Shown here: in pieces, positions 1 to 7,721 of the stretch
How the letters are laid out: each line of letters begins with the position of its first letter
Position numbering within the stretch: position 1 is the first letter of the stretch
Assembly: GCF_009914055.1 (NCBI RefSeq)
Contig: NZ_CP028271.1
Coordinates: forward strand, 3,348,001 to 3,412,000
Source of the DNA: Mixta intestinalis
GTDB lineage: Bacteria; Pseudomonadota; Gammaproteobacteria; Enterobacterales; Enterobacteriaceae
Length of the DNA: 64,000 nucleotides
Direction: 5' to 3'
Program-made: the position numbers and the translations under genes
Notes under the pieces: model-generated
Told to the model about the DNA's origin: nothing
The model's input: the letters and a program-made list of their open reading frames with translations, nothing else
Databases searched by the model: none

Positions 1-320
1 TTAGGCGCATAGACTTGCTGATCTTTCATGATGCTGGCTAAGGTCACTTCCAGCGAGCCCTGATCGGCAGGCAGCGTCACGGCAGCCACCGGCCCGCTTA
101 TGTCACCTTCGTTCAGCGTGGCCGACGCGGCATCCAGCATAATATCCTGACTCACCGGTGGCGTCAGCGGCAGCCAGGAAAGACGTTGCAGTTTATCAGG
201 CGATACGCTTGGTGCGGTCGCCACATTTTGTGGATTAACGCTGGGGCTGGCGGCGAAGCCAGGCAGCACGGTAAAGCTCAGAGCCGGAAACAGGCAGAGC
301 GCGAGCAGATGTTTTTTCAT
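1..320 (-). CDS. malM: MalM, maltose operon periplasmic protein (3' end outside window)
   Basis: This is the N-terminal 106 codons of the last gene of the malK-lamB-malM operon; the rest lies beyond the left edge. The ATG at 320 follows a TGAGGA Shine-Dalgarno sequence. A classic signal peptide begins MKKHLLALCLFPALSF, with a probable cleavage site after the GFAA motif near residue 28. The mature region is rich in Ala, Pro and Ser and contains the family-like LSWLPLTPP segment. MalM is an abundant periplasmic protein of the maltose regulon whose exact role is not settled. The identification rests on the signal peptide, this segment and its place directly behind lamB. Confidence 0.9.
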   Translation of the reverse strand, partial: MKKHLLALCLFPALSFTVLPGFAASPSVNPQNVATAPSVSPDKLQRLSWLPLTPPVSQDIMLDAASATLNEGDISGPVAAVTLPADQGSLEVTLASIMKDQQVYAP

Positions 321-340
321 TTTTTTATCCTCAGGAGAAA

Positions 341-370
341 CCCGCCGCTCTCAGGCAATAGAACGGCGGG
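341..370 (-). other. Hairpin in the lamB-malM intergenic region
   Basis: CCCGCCG at 341-347 is the exact inverted complement of CGGCGGG at 364-370, with a 16-base loop. No T-tract follows on the minus strand, so this is more likely an mRNA-stabilising or REP-like hairpin that lowers malM relative to lamB than a terminator. The role is inferred. Confidence 0.5.
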
Positions 371-415
371 CTAAGGCAGATCGCAGAGCTAACTACGCTC
401 CTTTAGCTTGTTTTG

Positions 416-1732
416 TTACCACCAGGCTTCCATCTGAATACCGAAGGAGAACTCATCGCTATCGCCACGGCTGAAAGTGCGGGAGCTGGTGTCGCTGAAA
501 GCGGTGTTGTTAGCGACGTTAGCAACGTAGTTATCGCTGCTGGTGTCGTTAGAGGAGTAGCCCCACTTCTCATCCCACTTGGCGTAGGTAGCGAAAACGC
601 GGATAGCCGGACGTGACCAGATGCTGTTGCCCGCCTGCCACTGCTGCGCCAGGGTAACTTTATACTGACTGTTACGATCGCCGGTGCGTTGCGACTTGAT
701 ATTGTCGTAACCCGCTTCCAGCAGGGTGCTCATGATCGGCGTCCATTTGTACATCGGGCGCACGCCTACGGTGTACCAGGTGGTGCCGTTGTTGTTATCG
801 CGATCTACATCCTGGTACATGCCGACATACATCAGGCTCCAGGTGTCGTTGAAATCGATAGCGCCGTGATCAATCACGCGGATCATTGAGCCGTTGTTGT
901 TCTCGGCGGTGCCGGGACGACCGTTGCGGTTTTGCGTCATGGCATCGGTAGCATACTGCACGACAAATTTGTTCAGGCTGGTGCCGTAGAAAGTCTGGGT
1001 ATGTTCCAGCGTCGCCATCCAGCCATCGTCAGAGGCATCGCTTTCATTCGGGCTATAGCCGTCAGTATCGTTGGCGCTGCCGTAATCAAAGCCCACCTCC
1101 AGCGAACCGCCAGGGTTAACCTGCATACCGCCGAGGCGCACATCGAAGATATCGTTAGCACGGTCTTTGGCTTCGCCACGCGTGTTGCCAACGGTAAACG
1201 CAGAGGAGCCGCCCGATTCGCTGCTGCGGGTAGCGGCCAGCGAGAGTTTACCAAAGCCGAGATCGATATCTTCAATACCGCCGCCAGGACCGGAGATATC
1301 CCAGTAGTAGAAGTCGATCATATGCACGTCGTGGCGTTTGTAGTAACGCTTACCGGCCCAGATATTGGCACCCGGCAGCGCATCAAACAGGTTTTTACCC
1401 ACCACGTTCATCTGACGTACCGCAGGCGAATCTTCTTCATAATCGTTCTGCTGCGAAACGCTGTAACCGATCATGCTATCAACGTAGAAACTTTTTTCGC
1501 CTTCTTTCCATACTTCCTGGCCCAGCTCGATTTCCGCATAGGTTTCGCATTCGTTGCCGAGACGATATTTAGAACTGGCGCCGGTTGCCTGGAAGCACTG
1601 CTGCTCGCCGCCGCTGCCGGTCCAGCCAATACCAGAACGAGCATAGCCTTTGAAATCCACCGCATTAGCGTGCGGTGCTACGATAGCAAGGGCCACTGCC
1701 ACGGCCAGAGGGTACTTAGAGCGCGTTATCAT
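416..1732 (-). CDS. lamB: Maltoporin LamB
   Basis: Outer-membrane trimeric 18-strand porin specific for maltose and maltodextrins; it serves as a phage receptor in relatives. The product is 438 aa against about 446 in E. coli. A signal peptide (residues 1-24, ending PHANA) precedes mature VDFKGYARSGIGWTGSGGEQ, a diagnostic LamB N-terminus. The body keeps WAGKRYYKRHDVHMIDFYYW and RPMYKWTPIMST. It ends in the aromatic EAWW expected of a barrel terminus. The ATG at 1732 was chosen over an in-frame codon at 1834 because it follows AGGAG and begins the signal peptide. The ATG overlaps the malK stop as ATGA, so the two genes are probably translationally coupled. Confidence 0.97.
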   Translation of the reverse strand: MITRSKYPLAVAVALAIVAPHANAVDFKGYARSGIGWTGSGGEQQCFQATGASSKYRLGNECETYAEIELGQEVWKEGEKSFYVDSMIGYSVSQQNDYEEDSPAVRQMNVVGKNLFDALPGANIWAGKRYYKRHDVHMIDFYYWDISGPGGGIEDIDLGFGKLSLAATRSSESGGSSAFTVGNTRGEAKDRANDIFDVRLGGMQVNPGGSLEVGFDYGSANDTDGYSPNESDASDDGWMATLEHTQTFYGTSLNKFVVQYATDAMTQNRNGRPGTAENNNGSMIRVIDHGAIDFNDTWSLMYVGMYQDVDRDNNNGTTWYTVGVRPMYKWTPIMSTLLEAGYDNIKSQRTGDRNSQYKVTLAQQWQAGNSIWSRPAIRVFATYAKWDEKWGYSSNDTSSDNYVANVANNTAFSDTSSRTFSRGDSDEFSFGIQMEAWW

Positions 1733-2880
1733 CGCGGTTCTCCTGTTAACGTTCTGCTGTTGTTGTGTGCTTCTACGCCGGGTTCGCTGTGTAACCGACG
1801 GCATGCGCGGCCATCTTCTCGGAACAGATGACAACGCTGTGGCGGCAGGCCGATGGCGTATTGGGCACCTTCTTCAACCAGCACCACGTCATTCTGGCGG
1901 TAGACCAGGTTCTGACGCAGCGCGGGGATCTGGATATGGATTTGCGTTTCATGACCCAGCTGCTCGACGACCTGAACGGTGCCTTGCAGCGTAACGTCCG
2001 CCACCTCGCTGGGCAGCAGATGTTCGGGGCGAATACCTAAGGACATATTGGTGCCGGGCTGTACGCCGGTGCTGTCTACCGGCAGCCAGACCTGCTGGCG
2101 ATTCGGCAGCTCCACTTGAACCTGATCGATTGCGGTGGCGGTTACCTTAACCGGCAGGAAGTTCATCTTGGGCGAGCCGATAAAACCGGCGACAAATCGG
2201 TTAGCGGGATAGTGATAAAGCTCCAGCGGCTTGCCGACCTGCGCGATGCGTCCGCCTTCCAACACCACGATTTTGTCCGCCAGCGTCATTGCTTCGACCT
2301 GATCGTGGGTGACGTAAATCATGGTGCGCTGTAAACGCTTATGCAGACGAGAGATCTCAATACGCATCTGTACGCGCAGCGCAGCATCAAGGTTAGAGAG
2401 CGGTTCATCCAGCAGAAAAACCTGCGGCTCGGCCACCAGCGTGCGGCCAATCGCTACGCGCTGACGCTGACCGCCGGAGAGCGCTTTCGGCTGACGATCG
2501 AGCAGGTGCGCCAGCTGCAAGACTTCCGCTACCTGCGAAACACGCTGCTGGATTTCACGTTTGCCGACGCCCGCCAGCTTGAGACCAAACGACATATTGT
2601 CCGCCACCGTCAGGTGGGGATAGAGAGCATAGGACTGAAACACCATGCCCACACCGCGTTCCGCAGGCGGCACATCGTTCATGCGTTTACCGCCGATGGT
2701 CAGCTCACCGGCAGTGATATCTTCCAGCCCGGCGATCATGCGCAGCAGCGTTGATTTGCCGCAGCCTGACGGCCCGACAAATACCACGAACTCCCCTTCG
2801 GCAATGGTCAAATTGATATCTTGCGATACCACCACATCGCCCCAGGATTTGGTGACCTCTTTCAGCACCACATTCGCCAT
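1729..2880 (-). CDS. malK: MalK, maltose/maltodextrin ABC transporter ATPase
   Basis: Cytoplasmic ATPase of the MalFGK2 importer; its regulatory domain also binds MalT and EIIA-Glc in relatives. The product is 383 aa. Walker A GPSGCGKST spans residues 36-44 (K42), followed by the Q-loop, signature LSGGQ, Walker B VFLLDEP and the switch His in YVTHDQ. The C-terminal OB-type regulatory domain follows, with the conserved CHLFREDG near the end. The ATG at 2880 follows GGGAGAAAGCA and gives the standard MANVVLKEV start. About 14 residues (EAHNNSRTLTGEPR) extend past the usual HxEPGV terminus, so the stop lies inside the lamB start codon and the lamB ribosome-binding site lies in malK coding sequence. 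Confidence 0.97.
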   Translation of the reverse strand: MANVVLKEVTKSWGDVVVSQDINLTIAEGEFVVFVGPSGCGKSTLLRMIAGLEDITAGELTIGGKRMNDVPPAERGVGMVFQSYALYPHLTVADNMSFGLKLAGVGKREIQQRVSQVAEVLQLAHLLDRQPKALSGGQRQRVAIGRTLVAEPQVFLLDEPLSNLDAALRVQMRIEISRLHKRLQRTMIYVTHDQVEAMTLADKIVVLEGGRIAQVGKPLELYHYPANRFVAGFIGSPKMNFLPVKVTATAIDQVQVELPNRQQVWLPVDSTGVQPGTNMSLGIRPEHLLPSEVADVTLQGTVQVVEQLGHETQIHIQIPALRQNLVYRQNDVVLVEEGAQYAIGLPPQRCHLFREDGRACRRLHSEPGVEAHNNSRTLTGEPR

Positions 2881-3220
2881 TGCTTTCTCCCGTCTCGTTA
2901 CGACTTCCTTCGAATGGCTGGGAGTGTGCGTGAAGGCCACAGAGGAAAAATCCTCCGCCATCCGCTTTTTTACGGGGGAGGAGGCAGGAGGATGAGATTG
3001 ACAATAGCAGGGAGGGTTAACCGGTCAGACAGGCTTTTTCGTGATCGAATCGGCAGGAAAACAGGCGATTTTATGTGTCCCAACACGCAGAAAGCGGCAA
3101 AAAAGCTACAGAGATCACACTTATTAACGGCAGGGCGTAGAAACAAGGAGGATGAGTCAGCCGTCGCTTAACAGCAGACTTCTGCCTAACGACAACCACT
3201 CACGTTTAGAGGAAAGGGAA
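2881..3220. promoter_or_regulatory. Divergent malK/malE regulatory region with MalT boxes
   Basis: This 340-base gene-free stretch lies between the divergent malK and malE operons. On the plus strand it has a MalT box of the GGGGA(T/G)GAGG type at 2975-2984 and GGATGA hexamers at 2990-2995 and 3150-3155. On the minus strand GGAGGA is at 2951-2956 and GGATGG at 2958-2963. Paired, oppositely oriented MalT hexamers are the expected layout of this promoter pair. A TCACA half-site at 3114-3118 could belong to a CRP site, but I cannot support a full one. Core promoters were not assigned. Confidence 0.75.
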
Positions 3221-4414
3221 ATGTCAAAGTTCAAACTGAATGGCAAAACTCTACTGTTATGCGCTCTGACCGCCGCGCTGCTGCCCGGCGCGGCGCTGGC
3301 GAAAATCGAAGAAGGCAAGCTGGTCATCTGGATTAACGGCGATAAGGGCTACAACGGCCTGGCGGAAGTGGGTAAGAAATTTGAGCAGGATACCGGTATT
3401 AAAGTCACTATCGAGCATCCCGATAAGCTGGAAGAAAAATATCCGCAGGTGGCCGCAACCGGTGATGGCCCTGATATTATTTTCTGGGCGCACGATCGCT
3501 TCGGCGGCTATGCGCAGTCCGGCCTGCTGGCGGAAGTCGCACCAGATAAAACCCTACAGGACAAAATCTACCCCTTTACCTGGGATGCCGTGCGCTATAA
3601 CGGCAAGCTGATCGGTTATCCGGTCGCGGTGGAATCACTGTCGCTGATTTATAACAAAGACCTGTTGCCTAATCCGCCGAAAACTTGGGAAGAAATCCCG
3701 GCGCTGGATAAACAGCTGCGCGCCAAAGGTAAAAGCGCCATTATGTTTAACCTTCAGGAGCCCTATTTTACCTGGCCGCTCATTGCTGCGGACGGCGGCT
3801 ACGCCTTTAAGAAAGAAAACGGCAGCTATAACGTAAAAAACGTCGGTGTTAATAATCAAGGCTCGCAGGAAGGTCTGAAATTCCTGGTCGATTTAATTAA
3901 GAACAAACATCTTAATGCGGATACCGATTACGCCATCGCCGAAGCCGCATTTAATAAAGGTGAAACCGCTATGACTATTAACGGTCCCTGGGCGTGGAAT
4001 AATATCGACGGCGCGAAAGTTAATTATGGCGTAACGCTGCTGCCTACCTTTAAAGGTAAGCCTTCAAAACCGTTCGTTGGAGTGTTGAGCGCCGGAATTA
4101 ACGCCGCCAGCCCGAATAAAGAACTGGCGAAAGAGTTTATCGAAAACTACCTGCTGACAGACGATGGTCTGGCGAAAGTGAACGCTGACAAACCACTGGG
4201 TGCCGTGGCGCTGAAATCCTACCAGGAGAAGCTGGCGAAGGATGAGAAGATCTCCGCCACCATGGAGAACTCACAGAAAGGTGAAATCATGCCGAACGTG
4301 CCGCAGATGTCCGCCTTCTGGTATGCGGAACGCAGCGCGGTACTGAACGCGATTAACGGGCGTCAGAGCGTGGAAGCCGCGCTGAAAGATGCGGAGAGCC
4401 GTCTAACCAAGTAA
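3221..4414 (+). CDS. malE: MalE, periplasmic maltose-binding protein
   Basis: Periplasmic receptor that delivers maltose and maltodextrins to MalFGK2. The product is 397 aa against 396 in E. coli. A signal peptide (residues 1-27, ending GAALA) precedes mature KIEEGKLVIWINGDKGYNGL, essentially the canonical MBP start. DGPDIIFWAHDRFGGYAQSG, NGPWAWNNID and the C-terminal QMSAFWYAERSAV segment are retained. The ATG at 3221 follows GAGGAAAGGGAA. An earlier in-frame ATG at 3152 is rejected because it would bury the signal peptide and lies against the third MalT box. It is first in malEFG; a 128-base gap with a hairpin separates it from malF. Confidence 0.98.
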   Translation: MSKFKLNGKTLLLCALTAALLPGAALAKIEEGKLVIWINGDKGYNGLAEVGKKFEQDTGIKVTIEHPDKLEEKYPQVAATGDGPDIIFWAHDRFGGYAQSGLLAEVAPDKTLQDKIYPFTWDAVRYNGKLIGYPVAVESLSLIYNKDLLPNPPKTWEEIPALDKQLRAKGKSAIMFNLQEPYFTWPLIAADGGYAFKKENGSYNVKNVGVNNQGSQEGLKFLVDLIKNKHLNADTDYAIAEAAFNKGETAMTINGPWAWNNIDGAKVNYGVTLLPTFKGKPSKPFVGVLSAGINAASPNKELAKEFIENYLLTDDGLAKVNADKPLGAVALKSYQEKLAKDEKISATMENSQKGEIMPNVPQMSAFWYAERSAVLNAINGRQSVEAALKDAESRLTK

Positions 4415-4448
4415 GGACTCACTACCGAATTAAATTGGACTACGGGCG

Positions 4449-4467
4449 GCCTGTGTCGCTCGCAGGC
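4449..4467 (+). other. Hairpin in the malE-malF intergenic region
   Basis: GCCTGTG (4449-4455) pairs with CGCAGGC (4461-4467) through one G-U pair, with a 5-base loop. No T-run follows. In E. coli, REP hairpins at this position protect malE mRNA and lower malF expression. The same role is inferred here. Confidence 0.5.
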
Positions 4468-4542
4468 TGAGTGTTATCTGTCGCGTTTCCGGTGTGGAGC
4501 GTTACCCGTACCTCTTTTCATCTGTTGCAGAAGGATCCTGAA

Positions 4543-6087
4543 ATGGCAAAATCCGCATTGTGGTGGCAGCGTGACGCCCTGAAGTGGCTGGTTCTTGCCC
4601 TCTGCGTGTTAGTAACCGGCTATCTGGTTGTGCTGATGTATGCTCAGGGCGAATACCTGTTCGCTATCGTCACGCTGGTGCTGCTCAGCAGCGGCCTGGT
4701 GGTGTTTTCCGCACGCCGGGCGCAGGCGTGGCGCTATGTCTGGCCCGGTCTGGCGGGCATGGTACTGTTTATCCTGTTCCCGCTCGCCTGCACTATCGCT
4801 ATCGCCTTCACTAATTACAGCAGCACTAACCAGCTCACCTTCGAGCGGGCACGCCAGGTGTTGCTGGACCGCCAGTTTCAGGCGGGCGAAGGCTACGCTT
4901 TTTCACTTTGGTCAGCGACAGATAACCAATGGCGTCTGTTACTGAACGGCGCGGAAAACAAACAGTTTATCTCGCCGCCCTTCTCGCTCTCTTCTCCAAG
5001 TGAGCAAACGCTTACTCTTACTGAGACACAACAGCCGCCCGATGGCGAGCGTGCAATGCTGCGTGTTATTACGCAGAATCGTCAGGCTCTTTCCCGGCTG
5101 ACTGCGCACCTGCCGGATGGCACACAGCTACGGATGAGTTCGCTGCGCCAGTTCTCCGGTACACAGCCGCGTTATCACCTCGGTGAAGGTGATATCCTGA
5201 CCGACAAACAAACCGGCCAGATATGGTATCCCAACGATGATACAGGCTTCTGGCAAACCAAAGATGCAAATCAGCAGTGGACCAGCGAAAAGCTTAGTCC
5301 TGGCTACACCGTCGCAATTGGCTGGAAAAATTTCCTGCGCGTAATGACCGATCAGGGCATCCAGCAGCCGTTTGTCGCTATTTTTATCTGGACGGTAGTT
5401 TTCGCGGCGCTGACGGTGCTGCTGACCGTCGCGGTTGGCATGGTGCTGGCCTGCCTGATGCAGTGGGAAGCGTTGAAAGGACGCGCAATTTATCGACTAC
5501 TGTTGATTCTGCCCTACGCGGTGCCCGCCTTTATCTCTATTCTGATCTTTAAGGGGCTGTTTAATCAGAGCTTCGGCGAGATCAATATGATGCTTGATAG
5601 CCTGTTCGGTATCAAACCCGCCTGGTTCAGCGATCCGGCGATGGCGCGCACTATGCTGGTCATCGTTAATACCTGGCTTGGTTATCCCTACATGATGATT
5701 CTCTGTATGGGATTGTTAAAGGCGATACCGGACGATCTCTATGAGGCTTCCGCGCTGGATGGCGCCACGCCACGGCAAAACTTCCTGCGTATTACGCTGC
5801 CGCTGCTGATTAAGCCATTGACACCGCTGATGATCGCCAGCTTTGCATTTAACTTTAATAACTTCGTACTGGTATTACTACTGACCAACGGCGGGCCGGA
5901 CCGTCTGGGCACGACCACGCCTGCAGGCTACACCGATCTGCTGGTGAGCTACACCTGGCGTATCGCCTTTGAAGGCGGCGGCGGTCAGGATTTCGGCCTG
6001 GCAGCCGCTATCGCTACGCTGATCTTCCTGCTGGTTGGCGCACTGGCGCTGGTTAATCTGAAGTTCACCCGTATCAGAACAGAGTAA
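4543..6087 (+). CDS. malF: MalF, maltose ABC transporter permease
   Basis: Inner-membrane subunit of MalFGK2 that carries the maltose site in the membrane. The product is 514 aa, the same length as E. coli MalF. Hydrophobic N-terminal helices are followed by a long polar periplasmic P2-type loop (roughly residues 90-275) and then the C-terminal permease core. The EAA coupling loop reads YEASALDGATPRQNF and contacts MalK. The ATG at 4543 follows AAGGA; upstream in-frame codons from 4471 add a non-conserved leader. malG begins 10 bases after the stop. Confidence 0.97.
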   Translation: MAKSALWWQRDALKWLVLALCVLVTGYLVVLMYAQGEYLFAIVTLVLLSSGLVVFSARRAQAWRYVWPGLAGMVLFILFPLACTIAIAFTNYSSTNQLTFERARQVLLDRQFQAGEGYAFSLWSATDNQWRLLLNGAENKQFISPPFSLSSPSEQTLTLTETQQPPDGERAMLRVITQNRQALSRLTAHLPDGTQLRMSSLRQFSGTQPRYHLGEGDILTDKQTGQIWYPNDDTGFWQTKDANQQWTSEKLSPGYTVAIGWKNFLRVMTDQGIQQPFVAIFIWTVVFAALTVLLTVAVGMVLACLMQWEALKGRAIYRLLLILPYAVPAFISILIFKGLFNQSFGEINMMLDSLFGIKPAWFSDPAMARTMLVIVNTWLGYPYMMILCMGLLKAIPDDLYEASALDGATPRQNFLRITLPLLIKPLTPLMIASFAFNFNNFVLVLLLTNGGPDRLGTTTPAGYTDLLVSYTWRIAFEGGGGQDFGLAAAIATLIFLLVGALALVNLKFTRIRTE

Positions 6088-6097
6088 GGAGCGAATC

Positions 6098-6988
6098 ATG
6101 GCGATGGTAAAACCTAAATCGCAAAAGCTACGGCTGGCGTTGACGCATCTGTTGCTGCTTAGCTTTATCGTACTGATTATGTATCCGCTGCTGATGGTGT
6201 TTGCTATCTCGCTGCGCCCTGGCAATTATGCCATCGGCAGTTTGCTGCCGGAGCATATTTCCTGGGATCACTGGAAGCTGGCCCTCGGTTTTGCGGTAAC
6301 CCATGAAAACGGCAGCGTCACACCGCCGCCCTTTCCGGTGCTGCTGTGGCTGTGGAACTCGGTAAAAGTGGCGGCGATTACTGCCGTTGGTATCGTGGCG
6401 CTTTCAACCACCTGTGCCTATGCTTTTGCCCGTATGCGCTTTCGCGGTAAATCAACGCTGTTGAAGGGCATGTTGATATTTCAGATGTTCCCGGCGGTAC
6501 TGTCGCTGGTGGCGCTCTATGCACTGTTCGATCGCCTGGGGCAGTACATTCCTTTTATTGGCCTGAATACTCATGCCGGGCTGGTATTTGCTTATCTGGG
6601 CGGCATTGCTCTGCATGTCTGGACGATTAAAGGTTATTTCGAGACTATCGACGGTTCGCTGGAAGAAGCTGCGGCGCTTGATGGCGCGACGCCCTGGCAG
6701 GCGTTTCGCCTGATTCTGCTGCCGCTTTCCGTACCGATTCTCGCCGTGGTGTTTATTTTGTCGTTTATCGCTGCCGTCACCGAAGTGCCGGTTGCTTCGC
6801 TGCTGCTGCGCGACGTTAACAGCTATACCCTGGCGGTAGGAATGCAGCAGTACCTGAATCCGCAGAACTATCTGTGGGGTGATTTTGCCGCAGCGGCGGT
6901 GCTGTCAGCGCTGCCGATTACGCTGGTCTTTTTGCTGGCGCAGCGCTGGTTGGTAAGCGGCCTGACCGCTGGCGGCGTGAAGGGTTAA
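6098..6988 (+). CDS. malG: MalG, maltose ABC transporter permease
   Basis: Second membrane subunit of the maltose importer. The product is 296 aa, identical in length to E. coli MalG, with six predicted membrane helices. The cytoplasmic EAA motif is EEAAALDGATPWQAFRLILL, which docks on MalK. The C-terminus LTAGGVKG matches the known MalG tail, which contacts bound maltose-binding protein in the resting complex. A strong terminator 66 bases downstream closes the operon. xylE, which follows in E. coli, is absent. Confidence 0.97.
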   Translation: MAMVKPKSQKLRLALTHLLLLSFIVLIMYPLLMVFAISLRPGNYAIGSLLPEHISWDHWKLALGFAVTHENGSVTPPPFPVLLWLWNSVKVAAITAVGIVALSTTCAYAFARMRFRGKSTLLKGMLIFQMFPAVLSLVALYALFDRLGQYIPFIGLNTHAGLVFAYLGGIALHVWTIKGYFETIDGSLEEAAALDGATPWQAFRLILLPLSVPILAVVFILSFIAAVTEVPVASLLLRDVNSYTLAVGMQQYLNPQNYLWGDFAAAAVLSALPITLVFLLAQRWLVSGLTAGGVKG

Positions 6989-7053
6989 TTAATGATTTTG
7001 TGTTGTTGCCTTTGTTGTTATTGCCACTGCTAAGTTGTTCCCTGTGTTTTTCC

Positions 7054-7079
7054 GGCGGCCTGTAGGCCGCCTTTTTTTT
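7054..7079 (+). terminator. Rho-independent terminator of malEFG
   Basis: GGCGGCC (7054-7060) and GGCCGCC (7065-7071) form a perfect 7-bp stem with a TGTA loop, followed directly by eight T residues (7072-7079). Confidence 0.92.
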
Positions 7080-7160
7080 AAGGAATTCTGTTAATAAACA
7101 ACAACCGATGCTCTTATAAAAAGGGATAACCACTGCGGCTTATCAACCAGTAAAAACAGG

Positions 7161-7181
7161 TTCAGGCGGCCTGAAGCCGCC
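7161..7181 (-). terminator. Possible terminator of psiE
   Basis: GGCGGC (7165-7170) pairs with GCCGCC (7176-7181). On the minus strand the hairpin is followed after about ten bases by TTTTTAC. The overlapping palindrome TTCAGG/CCTGAA (7161-7175) offers an alternative fold. It sits just after the psiE stop codon. The T-run is displaced, so confidence is moderate. Confidence 0.45.
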
Positions 7182-7185
7182 AATA

Positions 7186-7584
7186 TTACTCACGCTTCAG
7201 CCGGTTACTGTTCGCCAGCCACAGCGTTACCACCAGAATAAGTATCGCTGTGGAATAGCAGAGCGTATCAAATGGATTTTTATGGTCGACAACGATCAGT
7301 CGAATAATCGCTGTAATACCGATATAGACAAAATAACGTAGCGGGAAATGGTATCCGGACTGAAAATATTTCACTATCAGCGCAATAAATTCAAAATAAA
7401 GAAACCAGATGACAATCCCTTCCACCAGCAGATAGGCGGAAGCCGCCTCACCGGTATTCAGCAATACGTTTGCCAGATGAATTGTCTCTTTACCTAAGAA
7501 AACAATTAAAATAATCGCCAGGATCAACAGACCGGCATTTAATACCCATTGTAGCGCCGCAGCGATGAATTTTTCACTTATCAT
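7186..7584 (-). CDS. psiE: PsiE, phosphate-starvation-inducible membrane protein
   Basis: Small inner-membrane protein of unknown biochemical function; the E. coli gene is induced by phosphate starvation and controlled by PhoB and cAMP-CRP. The product is 132 aa with four hydrophobic segments. It carries the family-typical strings VFLGKETIHLA, FLYFEFIALIVKYFQSG and HFPLRYFVYIGITAIIRL, and ends NRLKRE. The ATG at 7584 gives an N-terminus a few residues shorter than the E. coli form. A near-perfect CRP site lies about 65 bases upstream. It stands alone, convergent with malG and downstream of yjbH. Confidence 0.95.
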   Translation of the reverse strand: MISEKFIAAALQWVLNAGLLILAIILIVFLGKETIHLANVLLNTGEAASAYLLVEGIVIWFLYFEFIALIVKYFQSGYHFPLRYFVYIGITAIIRLIVVDHKNPFDTLCYSTAILILVVTLWLANSNRLKRE

Positions 7585-7646
7585 TAAAGCTTCCTGTTAA
7601 AGGTGGCTCAACTGGTCAGCCAGACCGTACAGGCATCATGACATAA

Positions 7647-7662
7647 CGTGAGCAAGATCACA
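7647..7662. promoter_or_regulatory. CRP binding site upstream of psiE
   Basis: CGTGA-N6-TCACA matches the TGTGA-N6-TCACA consensus at 9 of 10 half-site positions. It lies 63-78 bases upstream of the psiE start codon, consistent with known CRP control of psiE in E. coli. A PhoB box was not confidently recognised. Confidence 0.75.
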
Positions 7663-7721
7663 GTATAGTCACAACAAAATAAAAAGCGGACGAAAAACCT
7701 ACTTTCACTAAGTCTTAATAA

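Noticed and set aside
2915..2945. TGTGCGTGAAGGCCACA as a CRP site in the mal promoter region
   Set aside because: The half-sites are spaced by one base too many and the TCACA half is absent, so it was not called.
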